Positions 17,155-27,500 of a stretch of 64,000 nt of DNA are shown here, one piece after another. Positions within the stretch are counted from its first letter, which is position 1. Every line of letters begins with the position of its first letter. The translations under genes were made by a program, and so were the position numbers. This stretch comes from Aphanothece sp. CMT-3BRIN-NPC111 (GTDB lineage Bacteria > Cyanobacteriota > Cyanobacteriia > Cyanobacteriales > JAHHGU01). The stretch spans positions 27,897 through 91,896 of the forward strand of contig JAHHGU010000017.1 of assembly GCA_019359765.1 (NCBI GenBank), given 5' to 3'. The notes under the pieces were generated by a model, which saw only the letters and a list, made by a program, of their open reading frames with translations, was not told where the DNA came from and searched no databases.

Positions 17155-18078
17155 TTAAGGTGTCTTGTCGGTATTGGGCGAGTCTGCACTATCTGGTTCT
17201 GGGGGTGAAGCTGGCAGAGATTTAGCTTCAGCATCTTCTATAGCAGCTTCCACGATTTCAGGATCGGGAGGGTTAGGCCGAATTAATTGCTGCTCGCTTT
17301 CTAAAGAAGACTCTGAGGGTGAGGATGGACTCGCCGTAGGAAATTGAATCGTAATTACTTCCGTCACTACTCCTGAGAGCGGTGCAGCTATTCTATCAGA
17401 GGGGTCTCCTGAACCCAGAGGTTCAGCAGGTGGAGCCAGTTCTACCTCTGGAGCAATTTCTTCAACTGGAACAGGTTCTAGTTCGCTTTCCCCAGGCATA
17501 TCTGGGCCAGCTGGCTCCTTTGTTTCCGTAGTAAACTCTGCTCCTAGAGGCACTACTTCTATCTGGGTGATTTCTTCAGTAACCGTGACAGTTGTTTCTG
17601 ACTGGGCTGGCGCAGATTTGTCAGATATCGTAGGAGTAGTAGGCGGCTGGGTTGTTTTGGCAGCTGGATTAGCCTTCGGCTTCGTCAATCCGCCGAGTAT
17701 TCCCTGAATCCAATTTTTCGCATTAGAGACGCGCTCTGGCAGCTGGGAAAGACCAGCCGGAGGAGACAAATTGGAAAGTTGTTCCTGGAGTTTTTCCTTA
17801 CTGGGTACCTCAGTCTGCTGCTCTACAGGCATTAATTGCCGCCGCAATGTCAAAGTTTGCCAAGCAAACCAACCCAGTAAAGCCACACCAGCTATTTGCC
17901 CCAGTAATACACCACCAGTAATGCGTCCAGCACACACCCATAAAACCAGGGCGTAGAAGAGTCCTACTCCACTCCAGATAAAGTCATCTTTGCGGTGGAC
18001 TTCTGGGAAAAAGAACGCAGCCATGTAGATTCCCAGGCTACCAAGACCGACTGCCAAAGCCAGGATGTATGCCAGCAT
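17155..18078 (-). CDS. Ycf66-family membrane protein with long acidic Pro/Glu-rich tail
   Basis: 307 residues. Residues 1-85 contain three closely spaced hydrophobic helices (LAYILALAVGLGSLGIYMAA; FIWSGVGLFYALVLWVCAG; VLLGQIAGVALLGWFAW), matching the N-terminal domain of Ycf66 proteins of cyanobacteria and plastids. The function of Ycf66 is unresolved. The remaining 200 residues are disordered and rich in Pro, Glu, Thr and Ser (EVVPLGAEFTTETKEPAGP), probably exposed on one face of the membrane. It stands alone; panB on the same strand lies about 200 bp upstream. Confidence 0.8.
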   Translation of the reverse strand: MLAYILALAVGLGSLGIYMAAFFFPEVHRKDDFIWSGVGLFYALVLWVCAGRITGGVLLGQIAGVALLGWFAWQTLTLRRQLMPVEQQTEVPSKEKLQEQLSNLSPPAGLSQLPERVSNAKNWIQGILGGLTKPKANPAAKTTQPPTTPTISDKSAPAQSETTVTVTEEITQIEVVPLGAEFTTETKEPAGPDMPGESELEPVPVEEIAPEVELAPPAEPLGSGDPSDRIAAPLSGVVTEVITIQFPTASPSSPSESSLESEQQLIRPNPPDPEIVEAAIEDAEAKSLPASPPEPDSADSPNTDKTP

Positions 18079-18284
18079 ATTGGTGCTACCTACTTCTATT
18101 TACTACCTACAACTCTAGTGTTGCTCATGTCCATTGTCCTTGACATTGCTACCGCTTGAACCAGCTCTTAATCTTACGGGACAATCCCAAAAATTGAGCT
18201 AGGCTGAGTTGTCAGTTATTACGAGGTAGTTGAACTCAGCTTAACCCAAGCGAAAAAGCCGAGGAGATATTAAATACTATCGCC

Positions 18285-19070
18285 TCAACTTTTCTCCTCT
18301 GGAAACTGCCGCTCTCTCACCTCATTACTGTAATCCTGCACTGCCTGAGTAATTGTTTCCCGCAAATTGGCATAAGACTTAGCAAACGGCGGCTGTTTCT
18401 GTGAAAGTCCCAGCACATCTGTTGTAACTAGCACCTGCCCATCACAATGTAGTCCTGCACCAATGCCAATTGTGGGAATAGTTAATTTTTGGGTAATCTG
18501 GGCGGCCAGAGAAGCTGGGATATGCTCTAAAACCACCCCAAAGGCACCAGCTTGTTCAAGTGCGATCGCCTCCGATAAAATTCGTTCACCAGCATCTGGC
18601 GTTTTCCCTTGCTGTCGGTACCCCAGCATATGTACTGATTGAGGCGTCAAACCCACATGACCCAGCACCGGAATCCCAGCTTGCACCAATCGGCTCACTG
18701 TTTCTGCCATGATTGGATATCCCCCCTCTAACTTTACCGCCTGGGCACCCGTCTCCTTTAATACCCGGCCAGCAGAGTGTATAGCTTGTTGGGGACTTTC
18801 CTGATAAGTCAAAAAAGGCAAATCCACAGCAATTAACGCCTGCTTCACCCCCCGACGCACGGATGCAGCATGGTGCAGCATCTCCTCCAAGGTTAGCGGC
18901 AGTGTGGTTTCATACCCCAGCGTCACCATTGCCAGCGAATCCCCGACTAGGATGAGATCCACCCCAGCTTGATCTAATACTTGAGCGATCGCATAATCCC
19001 AGGCGGTTAACGCCACAATCCGACGCCCCTGTTGTTTCCACTGGATTAATTGCTGGGTAGTGACTGCCAT
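18285..19070 (-). CDS. panB: 3-methyl-2-oxobutanoate hydroxymethyltransferase
   Basis: Makes ketopantoate from alpha-ketoisovalerate and methylene-tetrahydrofolate, the first committed step of pantothenate synthesis, in the cytoplasm. The 261-residue TIM barrel shows the family signatures: [38 protein letters not shown] (Mg-binding Asp), [23 protein letters not shown] and the catalytic Glu in VLEHIP. The C-terminal IGIGAG is present. It starts with ATG at 19070 and is divergent from rbcL, sharing the 191-bp region between them. Confidence 0.95.
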   Translation of the reverse strand: MAVTTQQLIQWKQQGRRIVALTAWDYAIAQVLDQAGVDLILVGDSLAMVTLGYETTLPLTLEEMLHHAASVRRGVKQALIAVDLPFLTYQESPQQAIHSAGRVLKETGAQAVKLEGGYPIMAETVSRLVQAGIPVLGHVGLTPQSVHMLGYRQQGKTPDAGERILSEAIALEQAGAFGVVLEHIPASLAAQITQKLTIPTIGIGAGLHCDGQVLVTTDVLGLSQKQPPFAKSYANLRETITQAVQDYSNEVRERQFPEEKS

Positions 19071-19261
19071 ATCAGGTATTTAGGCGTTAAATAAAGTAAA
19101 GTGGTCATTAATACAATAAAATTTAACAAAAATTTGTAATTTGAGATATTTATAAAATTTCTTTATTAATATATAAATAAACTTAAAAGTACAACTTATG
19201 GGGTTTTTGGTATATTAAAAAAACATAAAGGAACCTTAATTAATTCCTGAGGAAGGAAGAC
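19071..19261 (+). promoter_or_regulatory. panB-rbcL divergent regulatory region
   Basis: Very A+T rich. A TATATT at 19211-19216 could be a -10 element for rbcL, but no good -35 element lies at the right distance. GAGGAAGGA ends a few bases before the rbcL ATG and is a strong ribosome site. CbbR-type or NtcA sites were not identified with confidence. Confidence 0.4.
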
Positions 19262-20692
19262 ATGGCTTATTCGCAAACTAAGACTCAGTCAAAAACTGGG
19301 TATAAAGCTGGGGTACAAGATTATCGCCTCACTTATTACACGCCTGACTATACGCCAAAAGATACGGACGTTTTAGCCGCTTTCCGCGTGACCCCTCAGC
19401 CTGGAGTTCCCCCAGAAGAAGCTGGCGCTGCTGTAGCTGCTGAGTCTTCCACAGGTACATGGACAACCGTATGGACGGACTTGTTGACCGACCTCGATCG
19501 CTACAAAGGTCGTTGCTACGACATCGAACCCATTCCTGGTGAAGATAACCAATTTTTCGCTTTCATCGCCTATCCTCTCGACTTGTTCGAGGAAGGTTCT
19601 GTCACCAACTTGCTGACCTCATTGGTTGGTAACGTGTTCGGTTTCAAAGCTCTCCGCGCTCTGCGTTTGGAAGATCTTCGTATCCCCGTTGCTTACCTCA
19701 AAACTTTCCAAGGCCCTCCTCACGGAATTCAGGTTGAGCGCGACAAGCTGAATAAGTACGGTCGTCCTCTGCTCGGTTGTACGATTAAGCCCAAACTCGG
19801 TCTTTCTGCCAAGAACTACGGTCGTGCAGTATATGAAGTCTTACGCGGTGGTCTAGACTTCACGAAAGATGACGAAAACATTAACTCTCAGCCCTTCATG
19901 CGCTGGCGCGATCGCTTCCTGTTTGTACAAGAAGCTATCGAAAAAGCACAGGCTGAAACAGGCGAAATCAAAGGTCACTACCTAAACGTTACCGCCCCCA
20001 CCTGCGAAGAAATGATGGAGCGGGCTGAATTCGCTAAAGAAATCGGCACCCCGATCATCATGCATGACTACCTAACTGGTGGTTTCACAGCTAACACCAC
20101 TTTGGCTAAATGGTGTCGCCGCAACGGTGTTCTGCTGCACATTCACCGCGCTATGCACGCAGTTATCGACCGTCAAAAGAACCACGGTATCCACTTCCGT
20201 GTATTAGCTAAGTGCTTGCGGATGTCTGGTGGTGACCACCTGCACTCCGGTACCGTTGTGGGTAAACTGGAAGGCGAAAAAGGCATCACGATGGGCTTCG
20301 TCGATTTGATGCGCGAAAACTACGTTGAACAAGATCGCGATCGCGGTATCTTCTTCACCCAAGACTGGGCATCTATGCCTGGTGTAATGCCCGTAGCTTC
20401 CGGCGGTATCCACGTATGGCACATGCCTGCTCTAGTAGAAATCTTCGGTGATGATTCCTGCTTGCAGTTCGGTGGTGGTACTCTCGGACACCCCTGGGGT
20501 AATGCTCCTGGTGCAACAGCTAACCGCGTTGCCTTGGAAGCTTGCGTTCAAGCTCGTAACGAAGGTCGCAACCTGATGCGTGAAGGCGGCGACGTTATCC
20601 GCGAAGCCTGCAAGTGGTCTCCTGAATTGGCTGTTGCTTGCGAACTTTGGAAGGAAATCAAGTTCGAGTTCGAGGCAATGGATACCGTATAA
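19262..20692 (+). CDS. rbcL: RuBisCO large subunit, form IB
   Basis: 476 residues; fixes CO2 onto ribulose bisphosphate inside carboxysomes as an L8S8 enzyme with RbcS. Visible catalytic segments are [18 protein letters not shown], the carbamylated-Lys and metal region [25 protein letters not shown], and the loop 6 region [11 protein letters not shown]. The N-terminus ([20 protein letters not shown]) is that of green-lineage/cyanobacterial form IB. Codon use is strongly biased towards C-ending codons, as expected for high expression. It leads the rbcL-rbcX-rbcS operon. Confidence 0.99.
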   Translation: MAYSQTKTQSKTGYKAGVQDYRLTYYTPDYTPKDTDVLAAFRVTPQPGVPPEEAGAAVAAESSTGTWTTVWTDLLTDLDRYKGRCYDIEPIPGEDNQFFAFIAYPLDLFEEGSVTNLLTSLVGNVFGFKALRALRLEDLRIPVAYLKTFQGPPHGIQVERDKLNKYGRPLLGCTIKPKLGLSAKNYGRAVYEVLRGGLDFTKDDENINSQPFMRWRDRFLFVQEAIEKAQAETGEIKGHYLNVTAPTCEEMMERAEFAKEIGTPIIMHDYLTGGFTANTTLAKWCRRNGVLLHIHRAMHAVIDRQKNHGIHFRVLAKCLRMSGGDHLHSGTVVGKLEGEKGITMGFVDLMRENYVEQDRDRGIFFTQDWASMPGVMPVASGGIHVWHMPALVEIFGDDSCLQFGGGTLGHPWGNAPGATANRVALEACVQARNEGRNLMREGGDVIREACKWSPELAVACELWKEIKFEFEAMDTV

Positions 20693-20820
20693 GCAATTAG
20701 CGATTAGCAATTAGCGATTAGCGATTGAGTTATGCAAGTATAACTGTAAATATCAACACAGTATTTTCCGCTAAAGACTTAAAAGCTAATTGCTAAAAGC
20801 TAACAGCCAATTGCTATAAA
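20693..20820. repeat. inverted heptamer repeats in the rbcL-rbcX spacer
   Basis: Tandem GCAATTAGCGATTA units at 20693-20728 are followed by the reverse-oriented series GCTAATTGCTAAAAGCTAA at 20785-20805 and further units to 20818. GCAATTAGC and GCTAATTGC are complementary, so the transcript can fold across the spacer and may separate rbcL expression from rbcXS. Confidence 0.75.
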
Positions 20821-20834
20821 GCTGGGGTCAAGGG

Positions 20835-21245
20835 ATGGACTTAAAACAAGTTGCGAAAGACACAGTAAAGGTGCTGAACAGCTATCTGACCTATCAAGCC
20901 GTGCGGATTATCTTGGCTCAGTTAGCTGAAACAAATCCTCCTATGGCTTACTGGCTGACTAAGTTTTCAGGAAAAGAAATAATCCAAGATGGAGAAGCTT
21001 ATCTGCTAGAGTTACTGCGAGAAAAACAAGATCTGGCGTTTCGGGTAATGACCGTGCGCCAGCATCTAGCCGAGGAAGTGACAGATTTATTGCCTGAGAT
21101 GGTTCGCACTAGCATTCAGCAGGCGAATATGGATCATCGCCGTCAGCATCTAGAGCGGCTTACGCAACTTACAGTCACTGAACCCCATACCCCACCCGAA
21201 CAGCCAACTGATCCAGAGCCTAATCTGGACAACCTCTCTGGCTAG
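20835..21245 (+). CDS. rbcX: RuBisCO chaperone RbcX
   Basis: 136 residues, all-helical homodimeric assembly chaperone that binds the RbcL C-terminal peptide and stabilises folded RbcL until RbcS joins. Typical features are the N-terminal LKQVAKDTVKVLNSYLTYQAVR, the middle NPPMAYWLTKFS segment and the helix LLREKQDLAFRVMTVRQHL. The Pro-rich acidic tail is variable in the family. It lies between rbcL and rbcS, its usual place in cyanobacteria. Confidence 0.97.
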   Translation: MDLKQVAKDTVKVLNSYLTYQAVRIILAQLAETNPPMAYWLTKFSGKEIIQDGEAYLLELLREKQDLAFRVMTVRQHLAEEVTDLLPEMVRTSIQQANMDHRRQHLERLTQLTVTEPHTPPEQPTDPEPNLDNLSG

Positions 21246-21350
21246 TCAAGAGTCATTGGTTTTGTAGTCAAGAGTCATTTGGTTTCATACAAATGAAAAA
21301 TGGCAAAGAACCAAGAACAAATGACAAATGGCAAAAAACGTAGATACATC
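21246..21350. repeat. heptamer-type repeats in the rbcX-rbcS spacer
   Basis: Two AGTCAAGAGTCATT units and later AAATGGCAAA / GACAAATGGCAAAAAA units fill the 125-bp spacer before rbcS. Confidence 0.6.
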
Positions 21351-21370
21351 AGAAAGACACCAAGGAACTA

Positions 21371-21706
21371 ATGCAAACTCTACCCAAAGAGCGTCGTTAC
21401 GAAACCCTTTCCTACCTGCCTCCCCTTAGCGATGCTCAGATTGCTAAGCAAATCCAGTACATGATTGACCAAGGCTACATTCCTGGGGTAGAATTCAGCG
21501 AAAGTTCTGCTCCTGAGCAGCACTACTGGACACTGTGGAAGCTACCTTTGTTCAACGCTGGCACAGTTAACGAAGTGCTGAACGAAGTTAAGTCTTGCCG
21601 TTCTGAATATTCCAGCAACTTCATCCGTGTAGTAGGTTTTGATAACGTGAAGCAGTGCCAAGTTCTCAGCTTCATCGTTCACAAGCCAAACGCCAGAGGC
21701 TACTAA
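21371..21706 (+). CDS. rbcS: RuBisCO small subunit
   Basis: 111 residues; caps the RbcL octamer. Family features are [45 protein letters not shown] and the C-terminal [20 protein letters not shown]. Normal length for cyanobacterial RbcS. It is last in the operon and is followed about 90 bp later by a strong terminator. Confidence 0.98.
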   Translation: MQTLPKERRYETLSYLPPLSDAQIAKQIQYMIDQGYIPGVEFSESSAPEQHYWTLWKLPLFNAGTVNEVLNEVKSCRSEYSSNFIRVVGFDNVKQCQVLSFIVHKPNARGY

Positions 21707-21798
21707 GCTAATAGATTGGCGATCGCTGTTGTCGGTCTAAGCACTACTTAAAAATCGGCGATCGCTAATTCTCAGCTAAGAGTATAAGTTTGTAGATT

Positions 21799-21831
21799 AG
21801 GGGCAATATTTTAGTTGCCCCTATTTTTTTT
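21799..21831 (+). terminator. rho-independent terminator of the rbcLXS operon
   Basis: AGGGGCAA and TTGCCCCT form a perfect 8-bp G+C-rich stem with an 8-nt loop, followed by A and eight T residues. Confidence 0.93.
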
Positions 21832-21886
21832 GATAAATATGCGATCGCCTTTTTCAAATAAGCAAATTAGAAAGTAAACTTTATAG

Positions 21887-24355
21887 CTAAGAATTGCGAT
21901 CGCGCATCTGATTGCGGAGACTAGCAAGATTTTCACGAATAGTAACAGTAAGAGGATGATTGCTGCCTAAAACGCGATCGCATATTTCCAAAGCTTCTAG
22001 GTACAAAGGTTCCGCTTCTTGAAAGCATCCTTGCGAATAGTAAAGTGCTGCTAAATTGTTCAGGCTACTAGCGACATTGGGATGGTCTTGTCCCAGCAAG
22101 CGTTTTCTCAATTCTAAAGCTTCTAAGTACAAAGGTTCGGCTTCTTGAAAGCGTCTTTGCGAGTAGTAGAGCGCTGCTAAATTGTTCAGGCTAGTGGCAA
22201 CATTGGGATGGTCTTTTCCCAGCAAGCGCTTACACAATTCCAAAGCTTGTTTGTACAAAGGTTCGACATCGCTGTAGCGTCCTTGCCAGAAGTAGAGTGT
22301 TGCCAAATTGTTCAGGCTAGTGGCAACATTGGGATGGTCTTGCCCCAGCAAGCGTTTATACAACTCCAAAGCTTGTTTGTACAAAGGTTCGGCATCGCTG
22401 TAGCGCCCTTGCGATTTGTAGAGTTCTGCCAAATTGTTCAGGCTAGTAGCAACATCGGGATGGTCTTGCCCCAGTAAACGTTTTCTCAATTCCAAAGCTT
22501 CTAGGAACAAAGGTTCGGCATCGCTATAGCGTCCTTGCGATTCGTAGAGTCCTGCCAAATTGTTCAGGCTAGTGGCAACATTTGGATGGTCTTGTACCAA
22601 GCGGGCTTGGACTGTTAACAAACACCCTTGATACCAGGGTTCTGCTAACGCATACAATCCCTGACCCTTATAGAATCGCGCCAACCCAACAAAAGCCCAA
22701 ATTAAATCTTCATCACTGACGGCATCAATCAGATTTTCTGCCACTTCTTGTAGATGCGGTCTATAAATTGTCAGCAACTCGATTAACTCGCGGGTGGGGT
22801 ATTCGGGAATTTGTTGCGCCACTTCCACCATCCCGGCAGCAAAAGCTTGTCTAAAATCGTTAGCTTGTTCTGAGGTAACTAACTTTGCTTGCAAAAACTC
22901 CCGAATCAAGTTATTAAATGTGTAAAATCCTTCTGCGTCTACCACTCGTTGAATCAAATGCCGCTTATAAAGTTGCTTTTTCGCCTTGTTAATATCTGAT
23001 TATTGACAATTAAACAACTCAGTCCCTGATTCTAACCATTCCCAAACAAAGCCATCTAAAGCAAACAAACTCACAAACTCACCGATGCGCTGCGCGATGG
23101 GATTTAGTTCTTGCCAGCTTAATTCAAATGCCGCTTTTACCCCTCGCTGTGCTGTACTCAAGTTTTCCCACTGCGACGGGTTTAATGCCTCATCGTCAAT
23201 CCGCTTTGTTTTCAGCCGCTTTAACATCGCTGCTAAAGACAAATCTGGGTCTTCCGCCAAATAATTGCCGACTAACTCCACGCCCAAAGGCAAATAACCC
23301 AACCACGCACACAAACTTTTTGCTGTCGCTGCTTCCCTATTTATTCGCTTGTCATTTTCTCCGAGAATTGCTGATAGCAGTTGCAACGCTTCCACCTCAG
23401 ACAGCACATCTAAAGGAATGTCTGCAACAACGCTGCGGTCTAAATTTCGTAACTGTGTTGTCATCAACATCCGAAAGCGGTTATTTGTCGGCAGTATTTC
23501 TCGATAACCTGCCAAATTAGTCACATCATCCAACACCACTAAGACCAAACCCTGTGGCGGTTGCCAATACTGCCAACACCAGCGTACTTGTTCGATTAAA
23601 CTTAGGACTTTTCCGCCCAATTCCTGCGGCACTTCCAAAGAAGTGTAAAGCTGCACAAACTGGATAATTTCTGCTGCTAAATTGGTTTCTCTGGCATTCA
23701 GCCAACAAATCCCCCCAGGATAATCATTGTCATGCTGTCTTGCATATTGTGCCGCCAAAGTTGTCTTCCCGACTCCTCCCATCCCCGCCACCGCCGAAAT
23801 TGCCACGCGGTTTTGTTGCTGTAATGCCTGATGCAGCGTTTCTAGTTCCTGCGCCCGTCCGACAAAGTTAGCAGTACCAGCGTAAGGAATATATTTAGGG
23901 GGATTTAACTTTACCCGTTCCCGTTCGGGCGGCTGTAGTCAAGTTTGATGATTGTGAGTATGAGTACCGCCAATATAGTTTGTTCCTTCGGCTTTGCCAA
24001 GTTGGTAGCCTGTACCTTGATCTTTGATAATCTGGGTCATCGGCTGAGAATTTTCAATCTTCCCTGCTTCAATCTCTCGCGCTAGTGCCTGAACTTCTTT
24101 TGCAAAATCTGGGTCTTCATTCATCATCACTTTAAGGTAATCAGAAACCTTATCTAAATCTGGCTTTGAACGTTGTTCTGCTGCGGCTAAAGCTTTTTCA
24201 GCTTTATCATTGCTCTTAAACTTATCCCAAATCTTTTGCCGTAGCTGGTCAATTTTGCCCAGTGCTGCTTCTGTAAATTTTTCGATTGAGGTTTCAAAGA
24301 CTTTGGTTAAAGCTAGAGTTGCGATCGCACCAGCAGTTAAAGATACAGGTTCCAT
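21887..24355 (-). pseudogene. NB-ARC/TPR (STAND) protein gene interrupted by two in-frame stop codons
   Basis: One reading frame of 823 codons (ATG 24355 to stop 21887) carries only two interruptions: TGA at 23939-23941 and TAA at 23000-23002, with no frameshift. The N-terminal part (138 codons) is helical with a His/Thr/Gly tail (GGTHTHNH). The central part begins PPKYIPYAGTANFVGR and contains P-loop GMGGVGKTTLA, Walker B VLVVLDDV and a GLPL-like YLPLGVELV. The C-terminal part has five kinesin-light-chain-type TPRs. Residues on both sides of the TAA (LFNCQ, SDINKAKKQLYKRH) continue the domain naturally. STAND proteins are signal-triggered ATPases, often in stress response or phage defence. 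The gene is probably recently inactivated; stop-codon readthrough or a separate first protein remain possible. Confidence 0.7.
21962..22591 (-). repeat. five 126-bp tandem repeats encoding TPR units
   Basis: Five 42-residue units built on DHPNVATSLNNLA...YSQGRY.EAEPLY..ALEL.KRLLGQ. The very high DNA identity between neighbours suggests recent duplication or gene conversion. Confidence 0.9.
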
Positions 24356-24595
24356 AGCTTACAAATAAATGGTATACACTACCTATTTTCAAGGAATTAT
24401 TTTTGAGCGAGCAATATATATACTTTTTTTGAGGTTCTTGGGAAAGAAGCGCTGTTAAACTTTCCGCTACCTCTTATGCACCCAGAGTCTGTGCAATTTT
24501 TAGTGGCGATGGCTGGTTAAGGGGAGCGATCGCGCTGATTTCAGTGCCACCCATCTAACCTGTACACTAAAATTACCAAATCTCAGAGGGTCAAT
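24356..24595. other. divergent spacer before ispD
   Basis: 240 bases between the STAND gene and ispD, with no gene or clear promoter. A GAGGG about 9 bases before the ispD GTG is a plausible ribosome site. Confidence 0.5.
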
Positions 24596-25282
24596 GTGCA
24601 TATACTAATTCCAGCGGCAGGAATGGGGCGTCGAATGGGGAGCGATCGCAACAAACTCCTCCTCACCTTACTCGGTAAACCTTTGCTTGCCTGGACTCTG
24701 CTAGCGTCTGAGGCATCTCGTGAAATCAAGTGGGTTGGCATTATCGCTCAACCAGAAGACTGGAAAGATATAAAAGAGATTTTGGCTGAGGTATCACTCA
24801 CCAAACCAGTAGAGTTAATTACCGGAGGCGCTACCCGTCAGGAGTCGGTATACAACGGGTTGCAGGCACTACCATCTGACGCCGAACAAGTGCTAATCCA
24901 TGATGGGGCAAGGTGTTTGGCGACGCCAGATTTACTTGACAGATGTGCAGAGGCGCTACTCAATTCTCCCGGTTTGATTGCCAGTATCCCTGTAAAGGAT
25001 ACGATTAAGGTCGTGGATAAGACTGGGTTAGTTAAAAGTACGCCAGATAGAAGCCAACTTTGGGCAGCACAAACACCCCAGGGATTTGATGTTCAGTTGT
25101 TGAAAGAATGCCATGAAAAAGGGCGGCAGTTAGGCTGGGAAGTCACCGATGATGCTGCTTTATTTGAAAAGTGTGGCTTATCGGTGCGGATTGTGGAAGG
25201 TGAGGAGACAAATCTCAAGGTAACTACGCCAGTGGATTTAGCGATCGCAGAATTTATCCTCCGCCAGCGTTTGGGGATTTAA
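24596..25282 (+). CDS. ispD: 2-C-methyl-D-erythritol 4-phosphate cytidylyltransferase
   Basis: Third step of the MEP isoprenoid pathway, attaching CMP to methylerythritol phosphate; supplies carotenoids, phytol and quinones. 228 residues with the nucleotide-binding N-terminus PAAGMGRRMGSDRNK, the GGATRQESVYNGL segment, HDGARC and the C-terminal EGEETNLKVTTPVDL. The start is GTG at 24596: the overlapping ATG two bases upstream is out of frame, and GAGGG is placed correctly for the GTG. Confidence 0.96.
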   Translation: MHILIPAAGMGRRMGSDRNKLLLTLLGKPLLAWTLLASEASREIKWVGIIAQPEDWKDIKEILAEVSLTKPVELITGGATRQESVYNGLQALPSDAEQVLIHDGARCLATPDLLDRCAEALLNSPGLIASIPVKDTIKVVDKTGLVKSTPDRSQLWAAQTPQGFDVQLLKECHEKGRQLGWEVTDDAALFEKCGLSVRIVEGEETNLKVTTPVDLAIAEFILRQRLGI

Positions 25283-25494
25283 GCAAGTCCGCAATATCTT
25301 TCCCGATTATCCTAAATAAAATCAGTTCCAGTCAATGATTTTGATAGCCGTCTTTACTAGAAAAGTAAGCATGGCAAGGGCTAGCTTTTGGGCTGGAGTC
25401 TGATATACAAAATGTTATATAGAGAACAGACTTAAAACTAATTTTGTTGTACAAATATCACATAAAATGCCTACTAACAAATTTTTCTAATAAA

Positions 25495-25671
25495 ATGAGA
25501 ATAAAACTTCCCTTTACCAGGCGCATATGCCCCAAATGCGGTTTTGAGGATATTGATAGAGCAAGGCGCAGAGGCATCATTGAGAGATTAATTTCTTTCC
25601 TTGGAGTATATCCTTTCTCCTGTAACAATTACTATTGCCAGAAGCGATTTTTTCTGTTTAGCAAGGAATAA
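25495..25671 (+). CDS. small zinc-ribbon protein, function unknown
   Basis: 58 residues from ATG at 25495 (an upstream in-frame TTG at 25444 adds an unlikely N-terminus). CPKCG near residue 12 and a second Cys pair around CNNYYCQKRFF frame a zinc ribbon. The central RARRRGIIERLISFLGVYPF is typical of short zinc-ribbon proteins found in cyanobacteria. Basic and likely nucleic-acid binding by inference only. It has weak upstream signals. Confidence 0.55.
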   Translation: MRIKLPFTRRICPKCGFEDIDRARRRGIIERLISFLGVYPFSCNNYYCQKRFFLFSKE

Positions 25672-25727
25672 TAACGCGCTGCATTTTCAACTCCCTAACC
25701 TAATTTTGGGATGGAGTATCATATCAA

Positions 25728-25799
25728 GTCCGGTAGCATCGTATGTGTAGAGAGATGAGCCTTGTCTCCCTGCTGTTTATGCTATCGATACAACCGGAC
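25728..25799. repeat. short MITE-like inverted repeat
   Basis: GTCCGGT at 25728 and ACCGGAC ending at 25799 are inverted, with flanks (ATATCAA / ACAATAT) like those of the element at 11598-11700. Probably a worn member of the same group. Confidence 0.4.
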
Positions 25800-25805
25800 A
25801 CAATA

Positions 25806-26615
25806 TTACTTCTGAGATGGCATCTTTGCTGCCTCAATGTTGAGGAACGGCAGCGCCCCATTTCCACCTAAAACTGTGGGAAACTCGCCGTTCCATTTTT
25901 CTATTGCTTGCTTTTGTAATATTTCCTGGGTTAAATTTTCTCGCAAGAGCCTTTGAGCCTCTGCCTGTCCTTTAGCACGGTTAACCTCTGCATTTGCCTC
26001 TTTCTCCGCTTTCAGTGCCACAAATTCTGCCCGTTTAGCGTCCTGTTCCGCAATCTGTTTCGCCTCCACTGCCTGACTAAACCGCTCTGAAAAGTGGACA
26101 CTTACCAGCGAAATATCATCAACGGCAATGTGATAATTTGCTAGCCGGGTCGTTAATGACTCATCGACGCCTGCTTTCACTTCTCCCCGCTTGGTAATAA
26201 TTTCTTCAGCGGTATACTTCGCCATTACCGCTTTCAGCACTTCCTCAACAGCTGGGTTGATGATGCGTCCGACAACCTGGCGTTCGTCACCAATTTGTTG
26301 AAAAATGGTATTGGCTTCCTGGGAACGAATATGCCAGTTGAGGGCAACATCTGTGAAGACGTCCTGGAGATCTCTAGAGGCTGCCTGAGCTGGTATTTGG
26401 TGCTTCTGCACTCGGACACTCAGCTTTTGTACCGAGTTGACAATGGGTACAAGCGCGTGAATTCCTTCTCCCAATACCCCTTCTTGCACTTTACCAAACT
26501 GCATGACAACGCCCCGTTCACCAGCGTTGACAACAACAAACGGTTTGAAGAAAATTCCTACCAGCAATAGAAGTAGAATTAGGACGCTGGCAATAGAAAG
26601 ACTATTATATTTCAT
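25806..26615 (-). CDS. prohibitin-family (SPFH domain) protein
   Basis: 269 residues. An N-terminal membrane anchor (SIASVLILLLLLVGIFFKPF) is followed by the SPFH/PHB domain (VNAGERGVVMQFGKVQEGVLGEG). A long Ala/Glu/Lys-rich coiled coil follows (AEQDAKRAEFVALKAEKEAN). Prohibitin-like proteins form ring assemblies on membranes and often regulate FtsH proteases or membrane domains; here the role is inferred from family. It is monocistronic, divergent from endonuclease V. Confidence 0.9.
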   Translation of the reverse strand: MKYNSLSIASVLILLLLLVGIFFKPFVVVNAGERGVVMQFGKVQEGVLGEGIHALVPIVNSVQKLSVRVQKHQIPAQAASRDLQDVFTDVALNWHIRSQEANTIFQQIGDERQVVGRIINPAVEEVLKAVMAKYTAEEIITKRGEVKAGVDESLTTRLANYHIAVDDISLVSVHFSERFSQAVEAKQIAEQDAKRAEFVALKAEKEANAEVNRAKGQAEAQRLLRENLTQEILQKQAIEKWNGEFPTVLGGNGALPFLNIEAAKMPSQK

Positions 26616-26701
26616 AAGTTTTAAATTCCAGATTGCTTAACTGTTCTTTCAGCTTAACGCTGTGGTTTTTGATAATGTAAGCGCCTTGCCTATTAAGAAT
26701 T

Positions 26702-27361
26702 ATGAAAATCTACCAACGACATCCTTGGCCACTTACCCTTGAGGAAGCGATCGCCATCCAGGAACAGCTCAGAATAGAGGTGATAACTGAGGATCGATTA
26801 GAACCAGTACAGTATGTTGCTGGTGTAGATGGTGGCTTTGAGGAGTCGGGCACGATTACACGGGCAGCGGTTGCCGTGTTGGGCTTTCCGGATTTGCAGT
26901 TACAAGAGCAAGCGATCGCGCGACGGTCTACAACATTTCCCTATGTTCCAGGGTACCTCTCCTTCCGGGAAATACCAGCAGTGCTGGATGCCCTGGAAAA
27001 AATCAACATTACACCTGACTTAATACTATGTGATGGTCAGGGTATAGCTCATCCCCGCAGGTTTGGGATTGCTTGCCACCTGGGGGTACTGCTGGATGTG
27101 CCTACAATTGGTGTAGCAAAGTCTTTGTTGATCGGCAAATATGCTGATGTGCCAGATGAACGGGGTGCTTGGCAACCCCTGCTGCATCGGGGTGAAACGA
27201 TTGGGGCAGTGCTAAGGACACGCACTGGTGTTAAGCCTGTTTATGTCTCCAGTGGACATCGGGTGAGCTTGACAACTGCGATAGATTATGTATTGCGCTG
27301 TACTCCCAAATATCGTCTGCCAGAGACAACCCGCTGGGCTGACAAACTGGCATCTAGCTAG
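26702..27361 (+). CDS. nfi: endonuclease V (deoxyinosine 3'-endonuclease)
   Basis: 219 residues; nicks DNA near deoxyinosine and other deaminated or damaged bases. The family motifs are in order: VAGVDGGF (catalytic Asp), the wedge region [29 protein letters not shown] (catalytic Asp and His), GVAKS and SSGHRVSL. Full length. It starts with ATG at 26702, divergent from the prohibitin gene. Confidence 0.95.
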   Translation: MKIYQRHPWPLTLEEAIAIQEQLRIEVITEDRLEPVQYVAGVDGGFEESGTITRAAVAVLGFPDLQLQEQAIARRSTTFPYVPGYLSFREIPAVLDALEKINITPDLILCDGQGIAHPRRFGIACHLGVLLDVPTIGVAKSLLIGKYADVPDERGAWQPLLHRGETIGAVLRTRTGVKPVYVSSGHRVSLTTAIDYVLRCTPKYRLPETTRWADKLASS

Positions 27362-27384
27362 ATAGACTAATTAACAAAATTATT

Positions 27385-27500
27385 TAGGACTTACGAAGAA
27401 AATATTCCTCAACCGAGTTAAAAAGGGGGCGAGTCAAGGTTCCCTTTTTTGAGGGGAGCTAGGGACTGAGAGCTTTCATGTTTTCAGTGCGTAAGTCCTA
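27385..27500. mobile_element. MITE-like element, TAGGACTTACG termini
   Basis: Perfect 11-bp terminal inverted repeats TAGGACTTACG and CGTAAGTCCTA bound 116 bp without coding capacity. The same termini occur at 48731-48956 with a different interior. I see no obvious target duplication. Confidence 0.65.
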
